Position numbers and translations under genes: made by a program
Assembly: GCF_016925535.1 (NCBI RefSeq)
Contig: NZ_CP070496.1
Span: 1,364,001-1,428,000 of the forward strand
Reading direction: 5' to 3'
Source of the DNA: Natronoglycomyces albus
GTDB taxonomy: Bacteria; Actinomycetota; Actinomycetes; Mycobacteriales; Micromonosporaceae
DNA: 64,000 nt
The notes under the pieces: generated by a model
What the model was told of the DNA's origin: nothing
Databases searched by the model: none
The model's input: only the letters and a program-made list of their open reading frames with translations
In this document: piece after piece, positions 1-8,395 of the stretch
How the letters are laid out: each line of letters begins with the position of its first letter
Numbering within the stretch: position 1 is the stretch's first letter

Positions 1-651
1 ACCCACATCCAGCAACCGCATCCCTGGCCGCAAACCCAATTTGCGGCAAATGAGATCGAGTTTGTCCCGTTGCGCGTCTTCAAGACCGTAGTCCGACGCA
101 TTCGAGGTCCAATAGCCGCACGAATAGACCATGTGCGAATCCAACAGCAACCGATAGAAGTCGTTCGACAAGTCATAGTGAAAGGCGATGGCCGACCTGT
201 CGCGGTTCCGCGAATGCAATGCGCCTTGGACGTTGGCCTCTAGGTTCGGTGCCGGTGGCCGTCTCCCGAAGACCTTCAGCCGCCGAGCCGCTGGAATCGC
301 GGCCAACCACGCCCCCAATCCCGCCTTCAACTGGGTATCGGCCCCCATAGCCCACAGTCTTTCCAACGCCAGGGCTATATCGCCCTCGACATCGATCTCG
401 TCGAGGATGTAGGCCTGGACCAAACCCAGCTCCGTCGGCCTCCACATCAGACGCTTCAGCGCGGCCCGATCGCGCACATGCAGAATCGGCGCATCGGCCC
501 ACTCGAGGTTTCCCTTGGGGCCAGCCTCGCTCCCATCCCAGGCGTGCAAGCGAATGGGGAGATCGACCCCGGCCATCCTCGAAATCAACGTGTAAAGCTC
601 ACCGGCGACAGTGGATTTTTCCCGCTCTTTCGACGACATCGCAACGCTCAT
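1..651 (-). CDS. Cyclopropane-fatty-acid synthase-like SAM methyltransferase, 3' part missing
   Basis: The gene runs off the left edge; 217 codons are visible. The translation shows the FHYDLSNDFYRLLLD block typical of the CFA synthase/mycolic acid methyltransferase family and stops inside the SAM-binding motif I (LLDVG). The family adds a methylene or methyl group from SAM to the double bond of a phospholipid acyl chain. The ATG at 651 overlaps the stop of the preceding paralogue (ATGA), so it is the last visible gene of a four-gene minus-strand operon. The Cys/bicarbonate-site residues lie outside the window, so a true cyclopropanase cannot be told from a methylating relative. Confidence 0.85.
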   Translation of the reverse strand, partial: MSVAMSSKEREKSTVAGELYTLISRMAGVDLPIRLHAWDGSEAGPKGNLEWADAPILHVRDRAALKRLMWRPTELGLVQAYILDEIDVEGDIALALERLWAMGADTQLKAGLGAWLAAIPAARRLKVFGRRPPAPNLEANVQGALHSRNRDRSAIAFHYDLSNDFYRLLLDSHMVYSCGYWTSNASDYGLEDAQRDKLDLICRKLGLRPGMRLLDVG

Positions 652-1892
652 GATCGGTGCTCCAAAATAAACTGATTGACATCCAAATGGCCACCGCTAA
701 ACCCGGCCTGCGAATACGCCAAATAGAACTCCCACGTCCGCGCGAACAGCTCGTCGAAACCAAGCCGTTCGAGGGCGTTGCGATTGTCCAAGAAACGCTC
801 ACGCCACAGCCGCAACGTATGCGCGTAGTCCGAGCCGAAGGCAAGCCGGTCGACCACCCTCAGACCCGTACTCGCCCGCAGGCACTGCTCGATAGCGTGC
901 ACCGACGGAATCAAACCGCCCGGAAAGATGTACTTGTGGATCCAGGTGTAGGCACCGCGCGCCTCCACCATCAAATCGTGGCGCATCGTGATCGATTGCA
1001 AACCAATCCGCCCACCCGGTCGCAACAACTGATCGAGCACACCGAAATACCGCGACCAGTACTCCTCACCGACCGCCTCGATCATCTCGACGCTGATGAT
1101 GGCGTCATAGCGCTCCGCGAGGTCAAGCGAGCGATAATCTTGCAGTCGCGCATTAATACGGTCGCCCAGATCCAACTCCGCAGCCCGCTTCTTGACGCGC
1201 TCCAGCTGCTGTTGGGACAGCGTGATCGTGTCGACGTGGGCCCCACGCCGCGCGGCACGCACCGACAGCTCACCCCAACCCGAGCCGATCTCCAACACCC
1301 GTGAACCATCTGTGACCCCACACCGGTCCAACAGCCGATCGACCTTGCGTCGTTGCGCGTCGGCCACATCAGACCATTGAGTGGAACCTCCCGCGAACAA
1401 CGCGCTCGAATACGTCATCGTCTCGTCCAAGAACAACGAGAACAACTCGTTCGACAGGTCGTAATGGTGCGAAATGTTTCGTACCGCGTTATCGGCCGAA
1501 TTACTGTGCGACGAAGGCATCGCCGACCCATAGAGACTGCGAATTCCCTGCACAGCTGGCGGAATCAACTCATCCCAACCAGCTGCCAGCACACTCAATA
1601 GCCCAGGCAAGTCATCAGAGTCGAAATCACCGGCCTGATAGGCCTCCCCGAACCCGATCAGGCCCGCCCCACCAAGGCGGTGGTAGAACGCCTCGGGACG
1701 ATGCAGCCGCAACGCTGGAGCGTCGCGATAACGCCCCATCCACGAACCGTCCGGCATCACCAAACGAACGGGCAGCTTCGCGGCCATCCGCCGCGTCATC
1801 CGCTTGACGATACGAGCCCGCACCGGCACATGAGGGGCACGGGGAATGATCGCCTGCGTCAATGGCTTCCGGGAATCTTGCGGCGAACTCAT
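648..1892 (-). CDS. Cyclopropane-fatty-acid synthase-like SAM methyltransferase
   Basis: A 414-residue protein with the ISHHYDLSNELFSLFLD block, SAM motif I VLEIGSGWGELSV, the VEMIEAVGEEYW segment and the C-terminal YFPGG-like motif IFPGGLIPS, all typical of CFA synthases. I chose the ATG at 1892 because it forms an ATGA overlap with the DUF1365 stop at 1889; an earlier ATG at 1970 would extend into that gene. It is followed by a second paralogue, also with a 4-base overlap. Two tandem CFA-like enzymes behind a FAD oxidoreductase and DUF1365 suggest a lipid modification of more than one step, for example methylation plus desaturation as in furan or branched fatty acid routes. That pathway is inferred. 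Confidence 0.9.
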   Translation of the reverse strand: MSSPQDSRKPLTQAIIPRAPHVPVRARIVKRMTRRMAAKLPVRLVMPDGSWMGRYRDAPALRLHRPEAFYHRLGGAGLIGFGEAYQAGDFDSDDLPGLLSVLAAGWDELIPPAVQGIRSLYGSAMPSSHSNSADNAVRNISHHYDLSNELFSLFLDETMTYSSALFAGGSTQWSDVADAQRRKVDRLLDRCGVTDGSRVLEIGSGWGELSVRAARRGAHVDTITLSQQQLERVKKRAAELDLGDRINARLQDYRSLDLAERYDAIISVEMIEAVGEEYWSRYFGVLDQLLRPGGRIGLQSITMRHDLMVEARGAYTWIHKYIFPGGLIPSVHAIEQCLRASTGLRVVDRLAFGSDYAHTLRLWRERFLDNRNALERLGFDELFARTWEFYLAYSQAGFSGGHLDVNQFILEHRS

Positions 1893-2749
1893 GATTGTCC
1901 TTCCTGCGGCGCTCGCTTCGGGCGAGGCATCACAGGCAACCGACGCGCATACAGTCGTATGCCATGCCACCGAATGCCAGCCGAAACCGCCACTGTGGAG
2001 AAAGGGTGTCTAAAGGCCGCCGCCAGCAGCGCAAACGTCGAAGCACGCTGGCGGCGGCCGGAGAGACCGGCAGTAAAGGCGGACCCGTCGGGTCGGTTCA
2101 ACTGGACCGCTATTCGCAGCCGCCGGCCAGGCAGGGGAAGCCGCATCCGGTAGTAGCCATCGACCGGATTGAACGGCGAAACATAAAAGACTTTGTCGAC
2201 CTCGGCCCGCCCTTGGTCGTCTGTGCGGAGGAAATAACGATGGCGCTGGCCGTAGGTGTTATGGACTTCGGCGACGACGCACTGGAGGCGGTCTTTGTCA
2301 AGACACCAGAAAACGGTGAGCGGGTTGAACACATACCCGAAAACTCGGGCGTGGCACAGCATGAGGAAGCGTGATCCGGAGACATCGACGCCATGTTTGG
2401 CGACGAACGCCGAGATGCTTTCCTTGGTACTGCTTCCTGGGCCGCCCATGTGATCTTTGGCCTTGAAGCCGGCAAGTGGCCGCAGATACCACGGAGGCCG
2501 TGGCATGTCGTCGAGATCCACCAGCCAGTAGTACGTGCGGTGTCGAAACTGGTAGTGAAAGGGCTCTTGGCGCACGTGGGAGACGGTTCCGCGATACAGG
2601 TGCGCGGACTTGGCCCACCGACTCGACGCCTGGTGCCTTCGATACCGCACTTGTCCGTGCGGTTGTGTCTGGTCCTGTGCGGCGTCAGCGGGGCCGAAGC
2701 CGGGTTGGGACGTCGACTGCGCTGCCATTCCCTCTAGTGCCTTCACCAC
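1889..2749 (-). CDS. DUF1365 family protein
   Basis: A 286-residue protein with family features HLYRGTVSHVRQEPFHYQFRH near residue 50, FGYVFNPLTVFWCLD in the middle, and FNPVDGYYRMRLPLPG. DUF1365 has no settled biochemical function but is habitually encoded between a FAD amine-oxidase-like gene and CFA synthases, as here. The GTG at 2749 overlaps the end of the FAD gene by seven bases, which argues for translational coupling. An internal ATG at 2728 is an alternative start. The product is probably a cytoplasmic or membrane-associated partner in lipid modification. Confidence 0.85.
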   Translation of the reverse strand: MVKALEGMAAQSTSQPGFGPADAAQDQTQPHGQVRYRRHQASSRWAKSAHLYRGTVSHVRQEPFHYQFRHRTYYWLVDLDDMPRPPWYLRPLAGFKAKDHMGGPGSSTKESISAFVAKHGVDVSGSRFLMLCHARVFGYVFNPLTVFWCLDKDRLQCVVAEVHNTYGQRHRYFLRTDDQGRAEVDKVFYVSPFNPVDGYYRMRLPLPGRRLRIAVQLNRPDGSAFTAGLSGRRQRASTFALLAAAFRHPFSTVAVSAGIRWHGIRLYARRLPVMPRPKRAPQEGQS

Positions 2750-4014
2750 CGCACCCCCAGGCTTTGTGCCGCGTTGACTCCGGACTGGCAGCCGTCTTCG
2801 TGAAAGCCCCAGCCGTGGTAGGCGCCTGCGAAGGCCGTCGTGCCGTCGTTGAGGCCGGGAAGTTGGCGTTGGGCAGCGACGGAGGTCGGGGTGTAGATCG
2901 GGTGCTCATATGTCATGCGTCGTAGCACGTGCGAATGGTCAATGCGGTCGGCCGCTCCGAGCGTGACGACATAGTCGGTTGCCGCCGTTAGTCGTTGCAA
3001 TCGATTGAGGTGGTATGACACCTGCACTTGGCCCTCGGTGGGCCGACAGTCGGAAAGCAGGTAGTTCCAGCTTCCACGCGCCGCCGCGCGGCGTGGGAGC
3101 CATCGCGTGTCGGTGTGGAGAACGGTCTCGTTGCGGGAGTACTCGAAACTGCCCAGAACGTCCTTTTCCTCCACGGTGGGGTCTTCCAGGAGACGCAGGG
3201 CTTGATCGGGATGGGTCGCGATGACGACGGCGTCGAACTCGGAGACAGCTTGGTCCGCGGTGCGGACACTGACCCCGTCGTGGTGCCGCTGGAGTGAGGT
3301 GACCGCAGAGCCGGTGCGCACCTCGTGCAGGCCAGCGGCCACCCGCTCTACGTAGGTGCGAGAGCCACCGACGACCGTGCGCCAGGCGGGATTGCCCAGC
3401 ACGGCCAGCATGCCGTGGTTGGCCAGGAACGTGAACAGATACCGGGCCGGATAGTCACGCACCGCGTGCGGGCCGCACGACCATACGGCCGAGACCAGCG
3501 GTATCACGAAGTGGTTGACGAAGTATTGCGAATAGTGCCCCTGGGACAGGAACTGGCCCAGCGTCTGTTCCTCCGCGTCGGTCTCGGTGGCCAAGAGGCG
3601 GCGCGCCCGGCGGTAGAACAGCGGCATTTGCCACAGCATGGCGTGGAAACGTGGATCGACGAAGCTGCGTGGGTGCGCGAACACGCCACGTATTCCACGC
3701 GAGCCGCAGTACTCCAGGCCACATCCCTCACAACGAATCGACATACTCATCTGAGTCGGCTGCGTCTTAATGTCCAGTTCTGTGAACAAACGCACGAGAC
3801 GCGGATATGTGGTCCGGTTGTGGACCAAGAACCCGGAGTCGACCTCATGGGTCAGCTCTGGATCGCGGTCGACGACGGTGTGGGTATGGGCGTGACCTCC
3901 GAGACGGTGGTCTGCTTCGAATAGGGTTACGTCCCGGGACTGCTGCAGCACGTAGGCTGCCGTCAAACCCGAGACTCCAGAACCGATGACTGCGACTTGG
4001 CTGCGAGAAGTCAT
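2743..4014 (-). CDS. FAD-dependent NAD(P)-binding oxidoreductase of the amine oxidase fold
   Basis: A 423-residue flavoprotein. The N-terminus carries the dinucleotide-binding motif VAVIGSGVSGLTAAYVL followed by LFEADHRLGGHAHT, characteristic of the amine oxidase/phytoene desaturase-like group found with DUF1365 and CFA genes. The C-terminus has FAGAYHGWGFHEDG. I placed the start at the ATG at 4014 because a strong GAGGAGGTGA ribosome site precedes it; the open frame continues upstream but without family similarity. It is the first gene of the lipid operon and is divergent from miaB. A 15-bp inverted repeat lies about 55 bases upstream. The substrate is unknown; in related operons the enzyme is thought to act on modified acyl chains. 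Confidence 0.85.
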   Translation of the reverse strand: MTSRSQVAVIGSGVSGLTAAYVLQQSRDVTLFEADHRLGGHAHTHTVVDRDPELTHEVDSGFLVHNRTTYPRLVRLFTELDIKTQPTQMSMSIRCEGCGLEYCGSRGIRGVFAHPRSFVDPRFHAMLWQMPLFYRRARRLLATETDAEEQTLGQFLSQGHYSQYFVNHFVIPLVSAVWSCGPHAVRDYPARYLFTFLANHGMLAVLGNPAWRTVVGGSRTYVERVAAGLHEVRTGSAVTSLQRHHDGVSVRTADQAVSEFDAVVIATHPDQALRLLEDPTVEEKDVLGSFEYSRNETVLHTDTRWLPRRAAARGSWNYLLSDCRPTEGQVQVSYHLNRLQRLTAATDYVVTLGAADRIDHSHVLRRMTYEHPIYTPTSVAAQRQLPGLNDGTTAFAGAYHGWGFHEDGCQSGVNAAQSLGVRW

Positions 4015-4067
4015 AGTCACCTCCTCAAGTATTTCGATGTCACCCACGATTCGGAGCCGTGGTGGGC

Positions 4068-4112
4068 CCGGATGGGAACGAATCGACATTCTTTCGTTTC
4101 GTTCCCATCCGG
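4068..4112. promoter_or_regulatory. 15-bp inverted repeat upstream of the lipid operon
   Basis: The arms 4068-4082 (CCGGATGGGAACGAA) and 4098-4112 are perfect reverse complements separated by 15 bases, in the gap between the divergent FAD gene and miaB. Each arm contains GGGAAC, which resembles the -35 element of ECF sigma factors. No T-run follows either arm, so an operator is more likely than a terminator. Confidence 0.5.
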
Positions 4113-4253
4113 TAGGCAACCTCACAGTGCCTGGACTTCCACCCAAACATGCCGCAGCCCTCGCACGGTGCGTTTTCGCCTCATACGTGCCTCGCACTCC
4201 GGTCAGACGCGACCTTCGAGCAACCGGCGTTTTCCTCCCGCGAACTGGGCCCC

Positions 4254-4259
4254 TATAAT
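4254..4259 (+). promoter_or_regulatory. -10 box of a leaderless miaB transcript
   Basis: A perfect TATAAT ends six bases before the GTG start at 4266, so transcription should begin at or next to the start codon. No ribosome-binding site precedes that GTG. Confidence 0.7.
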
Positions 4260-4265
4260 TGCCCC

Positions 4266-5792
4266 GTGCCAGTTGAAACCGATGCCAGGACATACCAGGT
4301 CCGCACCTACGGGTGTCAGATGAACGTGCACGACTCCGAACGCATCTCGGGGCTGATGGAGAATGCCGGATACATTCCCGCTCCCAGTGACGCCGAGATA
4401 GCCGACGTCGTCATCTTCAATACCTGCGCCGTGCGCGAAAACGCCGACAACCGCCTCTACGGCAACCTGGGGCACCTGGCCCCAAAGAAGACCCGCAACC
4501 CCGATATGCAAATCGCGGTCGGTGGTTGCCTGGCGCAAAAGGACAAAGGCACCATCACAAAGAAGGCCCCTTGGGTTGATGTGGTGTTCGGTACCCACAA
4601 CATCGGTTCGTTGCCGACTTTGCTGGAGCGCGCCCGGCACAATGAGGCTGCCGAGGTGGAGATCTTGGAATCGCTGGAGGTCTTCCCCTCCACTTTGCCG
4701 ACCAAACGCGACTCGACCTATTCGGGCTGGGTGTCGATCTCAGTCGGATGTAATAACACCTGCACGTTCTGCATCGTGCCGGCGCTGCGTGGAACGGAGA
4801 AGGACCGCCGCCCTGGCGATATCCTCGCCGAGGTAAACGCGCTGGTGGCTGAGGGTGTGTCTGAGGTGACTCTGCTGGGCCAGAACGTCAATTCCTACGG
4901 TGTGGAGTTTGGCGACCGCTATGCCTTTGGCAAGCTACTGCGCGCTTGTGGCGATATCGAGGGTCTGGAGCGGGTCCGCTTCACCTCGCCTCACCCGAAG
5001 GACTTCACCGATGACGTCATCGACGCGATGGCTGAGACGCCGAACGTGTGCCACCAGTTGCACATGCCGTTGCAGTCGGGCTCGGACAAGGTCTTGAAGG
5101 ACATGCGCCGCTCGTATCGCTCGAAGAAGTTCCTGGGCATTTTGGACAAGGTGCGCCAGCAGATGCCCGAGGCGGCGATTACGACCGACATTATTGTCGG
5201 CTTCCCCGGTGAGACGGAGGAGGACTTTCAGGCGACTCTCGACGTGGTCGAAGCCGCCCGTTTCTCCTCGGCTTTCACGTTCCAGTACTCGATTCGCCCC
5301 GGCACCCCGGCCGGCGAGATGGAAGACCAGGTGCCCAAGGAGGTCGTTCAGGAACGCTATATGCGCCTGACCGAGCTCCAGGAGCGCATCTCCTGGGAGG
5401 AGAATCAGAAGCTCGAGGGGCGTGAGGTCGAGGTACTGGTCACGGCCGGGGATGGACGCAAAGATGAAGCCACCGGTCGCTTGTCTGGTCGGGCCCGCGA
5501 TGGCCGGCTGGTGCACTTCGCCGTCACACCGCTGAGCGACGACGACCCTTACGACAACGCGGAGGGCATTCGTCCCGGTGATGTCATCCGCACCACGATT
5601 ACCTATGGTGCCCCGCATCATTTGGTGGCCGATTCGGAGATCGCCGACCACCGTCGCACCCGGGCCGGAGATGCCTGGGAAGCCGGACAACAGCCGACGA
5701 CTGCCGGAGTAACGATGCTGGGAATGCCCTCGATTGGGATGCGTCCCAGCGAAGAGCCATCCGAGCCTTCCGGATGTTGCTCTGGCCACTAA
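4266..5792 (+). CDS. miaB: tRNA-2-methylthio-N6-dimethylallyladenosine synthase MiaB
   Basis: A 508-residue radical SAM methylthiotransferase that adds the methylthio group to i6A37 in tRNAs reading UNN codons. The UPF0004 domain starts with [16 protein letters not shown] and contains [10 protein letters not shown] and GGCLAQ, supplying the three Cys of the auxiliary cluster. The radical SAM cluster motif is [11 protein letters not shown] (CxxxCxxC). A TRAM-like domain ends the protein. The frame is open upstream to 4149, but GTG 4266 fits the family N-terminus and the adjacent TATAAT. miaA, which makes its substrate, is encoded 4 kb downstream on the same strand but not in the same operon. 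Confidence 0.95.
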   Translation: MPVETDARTYQVRTYGCQMNVHDSERISGLMENAGYIPAPSDAEIADVVIFNTCAVRENADNRLYGNLGHLAPKKTRNPDMQIAVGGCLAQKDKGTITKKAPWVDVVFGTHNIGSLPTLLERARHNEAAEVEILESLEVFPSTLPTKRDSTYSGWVSISVGCNNTCTFCIVPALRGTEKDRRPGDILAEVNALVAEGVSEVTLLGQNVNSYGVEFGDRYAFGKLLRACGDIEGLERVRFTSPHPKDFTDDVIDAMAETPNVCHQLHMPLQSGSDKVLKDMRRSYRSKKFLGILDKVRQQMPEAAITTDIIVGFPGETEEDFQATLDVVEAARFSSAFTFQYSIRPGTPAGEMEDQVPKEVVQERYMRLTELQERISWEENQKLEGREVEVLVTAGDGRKDEATGRLSGRARDGRLVHFAVTPLSDDDPYDNAEGIRPGDVIRTTITYGAPHHLVADSEIADHRRTRAGDAWEAGQQPTTAGVTMLGMPSIGMRPSEEPSEPSGCCSGH

Positions 5793-5826
5793 GTTCTTAT
5801 TTCGACACATTCCCATGACATAGGTC

Positions 5827-5852
5827 GGGCCCGGCGCATCATGGCCGGGCCC
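5827..5852. terminator. Bidirectional hairpin between miaB and the lipoprotein gene
   Basis: A perfect 9-bp stem (GGGCCCGGC at 5827-5835 and its complement at 5844-5852) with an 8-base loop lies between convergent genes. Only a TT follows on the plus strand. Confidence 0.6.
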
Positions 5853-5863
5853 TTCGTCTGTGT

Positions 5864-6886
5864 CTAGGGGAGTTCTCCCGCTCGCAGGATTTCTTGGGCT
5901 CGCTCGATGATGGTCTCGGCATACTCGGTGAAGGCGAAGACCTCGGGTTCGTGTTCGGCCATTTGGGGCAGAAAGTGATCCCAGTAGGCTTCGGTCTGGA
6001 TGCGTTCCAAGTCGGCCTCCTCGTGACAGGAGATATCGGCCTGGACGACGTGGTGCTCCCGTTCCTTGAACTCCTCGACCAGATCATTTTCGCCGTGATG
6101 ATGGCCTTCGTGGCCTTCGTGGCCTTCGTGGCCTTCGTGGTCGAGGTGTGCGGCGCTAAAGATATGCATATTGATGTGCATGACCTCACCGACGACGTCT
6201 GTGGGTCGTTCCAGGTGCGGAAACCCGGCCTCCTCCATGCAGTCCGCCCAGATTTCGCGTGCCTGGAGGACATCGGTTCCTTTATCCCATGACCGGTCGA
6301 CTTGGCCGGTGGCTTGGGCTTGCATCAAGTAGTACTTTTCCGGATCGCCATCGTGGATGGCCGCGGTGGCTTCGCCGCGACATCCGCCAGCGCTCCATTC
6401 GACGGTTGATCCGTCGCGCAGCGTGATCTCGGCGGGCTCTCCGGTGCCGTAGGCGGCGTCGTGCAACGCCTGGCTTTCCTCCTCGGGTAGGTCGTCCAGT
6501 TCGTTGCCGGTGTTCTCGTGTAGGTGGGCACTGGGGTAACCAATGTGGGGATCAGGAGCGGAGAACTGCGAAAACACCCAGCTTTCGTCGCGATCTTCCC
6601 ATATGTCGGGTCGGAAGTATTCTTGGCCGTTTTCGATGAATCCGGCGTTTTCCAGACACAAGTTAGCCACGCTCTCCAGTGCCGCTCGATATTCCTGATG
6701 TAGAAGCATGTTGTGCGTGTGGGCCTCTTTGAGGCGCTCATGGTCTTGGCTGTCGAGATCGTCATTTCCGTTTGCGCACGCGGCCAGTAGAGCGACGGCG
6801 GCAAGAGCGGCCACCAGCGTGGAGAGGTAAGGGGGCTGGTTCCGGGCTTGGTTTGGAAGCCGGGAGGGGGATCGCTTGAATCTCAT
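5864..6886 (-). CDS. His-rich secreted lipoprotein of unknown function
   Basis: A 340-residue protein with a charged N-terminus (MRFKRSPSR), a hydrophobic stretch and a lipobox VALLAAC at about residues 29-35, so it should be anchored outside the membrane by a lipidated Cys. The middle contains a run of four HEG units followed by HHHGEN (nucleotides about 6100-6145), with other His nearby. Such His/Glu-rich patches commonly bind Zn, Cu or Ni; that role is inferred. Four further Cys lie in the mature part. The start at 6886 is preceded by GGTGA; ATG 6898 is an alternative. A perfect palindrome lies in its leader. I do not recognise a named family. Confidence 0.75.
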   Translation of the reverse strand: MRFKRSPSRLPNQARNQPPYLSTLVAALAAVALLAACANGNDDLDSQDHERLKEAHTHNMLLHQEYRAALESVANLCLENAGFIENGQEYFRPDIWEDRDESWVFSQFSAPDPHIGYPSAHLHENTGNELDDLPEEESQALHDAAYGTGEPAEITLRDGSTVEWSAGGCRGEATAAIHDGDPEKYYLMQAQATGQVDRSWDKGTDVLQAREIWADCMEEAGFPHLERPTDVVGEVMHINMHIFSAAHLDHEGHEGHEGHEGHHHGENDLVEEFKEREHHVVQADISCHEEADLERIQTEAYWDHFLPQMAEHEPEVFAFTEYAETIIERAQEILRAGELP

Positions 6887-6917
6887 GTCGGTCACCATTG
6901 GGGGAGTGGGTAAAGCT

Positions 6918-6949
6918 GTGGGGTCAGTGCCGCTGGGCACTGACCCCAC
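6918..6949. promoter_or_regulatory. 14-bp palindrome just downstream of the lipoprotein -10 box
   Basis: The arms 6918-6931 (GTGGGGTCAGTGCC) and 6936-6949 are perfect reverse complements with a 4-base centre. A minus-strand TATAGT (6948-6953) touches its edge, so the palindrome covers the expected transcription start and early leader. It could be an operator or a leader hairpin; it has no terminator T-run. Confidence 0.55.
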
Positions 6950-7045
6950 TATAAACATTATTTACGGTTGGTGGAATGGTTCGAGCTCAACTTCGTCCTC
7001 AACCCGGCAGCCTTCGCAGCATCCGCGCCGTGTAACCAGAGCTTA

Positions 7046-7207
7046 GAGCTCCTATCAGGTTTGTTTCCGTGGCGAGGATGGTGTGCTGTCAGTGCGTGGG
7101 GAGGCGGAGGCCCTTGTTCATACCCAGCGGGTATGGGCAAGGGCCGACAACGCGGCCAGGCGCGACATCACTCCACCGCAGTAGGAAGAGAAACCTGATA
7201 GGAGCTC
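7046..7207. mobile_element. MITE-like palindromic element with TTA flanks
   Basis: Terminal inverted repeats of 17 bp (GAGCTCCTATCAGGTTT at 7046-7062 and its complement at 7191-7207) are each flanked by TTA, which looks like a 3-bp target duplication. A second internal inverted repeat (about 7109-7145, GGCCCTT...AAGGGCC around CATACCC/GGGTATG) makes the whole 162 bp fold back. No ORF of note lies inside. It sits after the stop of the tyrosine phosphatase gene. A 3-bp TNA duplication is known for IS5-family IS1031-type elements, but the parent element is not in the window. Confidence 0.55.
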
Positions 7208-7960
7208 TTAGGGGCACAGCAGCTCCTCGCGGAGCCGGTCTATGTCGCTGAAGCCGATAACCTGGCAATATCCGTGAAAGGACCCGAATCGGTCTCGCAA
7301 CATCTGTATCGTCTGGCTCATTGCCTCAGCGGGGGTGCCCATATAGGACTTGGCCACGGTCGGGTTGCCTTGGTCCCGCCAGGCTCGCCAACGCGCGGTT
7401 CCCACGTCGGTCAGGGCGTAGTCGGCTGCGATGTCCTCATCGGACACACCGAGCAGGCCCAGTAGCACCGCCGCGATGATACCGGTGCGGTCCTTGCCCG
7501 CCATGCAGTGAAAGACGGTTGGCTCGCCGTTTGCCACGATCTCCAGTGAGCGCCGTACCGCCTCGTGACCGGTCTCCAGCATCGCCATATAGCGCTGCGA
7601 GAGGAAAGCCACCGAACGTTCGTGTGATTGCGCGGGCTCGGGAATGATTCCGTTGAAACTCTCCCACCTCAGGTGCTTGAGCTCCTCATGGTGGAACGAG
7701 ATTCCCTCGGTGGCGGGGAAGCGTGGGGCGACCTCGAGCTCCTCGGCCCGGCGAAGGTCAATGACGTGGCGAACTTTCAGCTCGTTGACCACGTGGTCGA
7801 GGTCGGCCTCGGTGGCGTTGCCGAAGTTGTCGGAGCGAAACACGACGTCTTTCTTGACCGGGCAACCGTCTACTCCGCGGTATCCGCCCAGGTCGCGAAG
7901 GTTAAAGATGCGGGTGGTCGGAATAAACTGGGCGGGTAGCTGTGATTGGGTTTGGGTCAT
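7208..7960 (-). CDS. Tyrosine/serine protein phosphatase
   Basis: A 250-residue protein of the Y_phosphatase3 group (relatives of mycobacterial PtpB). It begins with the family signature FNLRDLGGYRG and FRSDNFGNAT, and has the active-site loop HCMAGKDRTG (Cys nucleophile and Arg of the P-loop) near residue 150. The group dephosphorylates phosphotyrosine, phosphoserine and sometimes phosphoinositides. Start at 7960 is supported by an AGAGAGGCG ribosome site; an ATG 30 bases earlier is weaker. The stop codon falls at the outer edge of the MITE-like palindrome. There is no obvious operon partner. Confidence 0.85.
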   Translation of the reverse strand: MTQTQSQLPAQFIPTTRIFNLRDLGGYRGVDGCPVKKDVVFRSDNFGNATEADLDHVVNELKVRHVIDLRRAEELEVAPRFPATEGISFHHEELKHLRWESFNGIIPEPAQSHERSVAFLSQRYMAMLETGHEAVRRSLEIVANGEPTVFHCMAGKDRTGIIAAVLLGLLGVSDEDIAADYALTDVGTARWRAWRDQGNPTVAKSYMGTPAEAMSQTIQMLRDRFGSFHGYCQVIGFSDIDRLREELLCP

Positions 7961-8339
7961 CTCACGCCTCTCTAAACGAGCGATCGCCACGGTGGACCGC
8001 TCGCGCGTCGTCTTGGCTGTCTCTTAGCGCAGCCGCTGTCAGTGCGTCATGGAAGAGGCCCGTCTGAGCGTGACGCGCAAAGGGGAACGCGGCACTGTAC
8101 GTGGCGCTTCGGTCCGTGGGAGGACCGGGCGGCGCGGGAAGGCTTGCCTCGGCAAACACCAGCCGGGTCTATCCGGGGTGTTCACTGTGGTGAACGCGAG
8201 CTTCTCGCAGCCCTAGGGTGTCCAACTGAGCCACCACCTCATTGACTGGTTCCGATGTGGGGCATCGGGTCACAGTGGATGGCCCCACCATTGTGGGCCT
8301 CGTGTTGTGGCTAACCACAACATTGGTTACCAGACGCGT
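7961..8339. other. Gene-free gap with several short palindromes
   Basis: I see no convincing gene. Small palindromes are present, for example GTTCAC-TGTG-GTGAAC near 8178-8195 and GTTGTGG-CTAA-CCACAAC near 8303-8320. They may be operators for the phosphatase gene, but nothing more can be said. Confidence 0.4.
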
Positions 8340-8375
8340 AAAAAGGGTGACACTCTCTGTGCGAGAGCGCCACCC
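8340..8375 (-). terminator. Intrinsic terminator of the DUF349 gene
   Basis: An imperfect stem-loop (GGGTG at 8345 paired with CACCC at 8371, inner arms CTCTC/GAGAG) is followed on the minus strand by five T (8344-8340). It lies 20 bases after the DUF349 stop. Confidence 0.75.
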
Positions 8376-8395
8376 CTAAAACGTTTATTTCTAAA

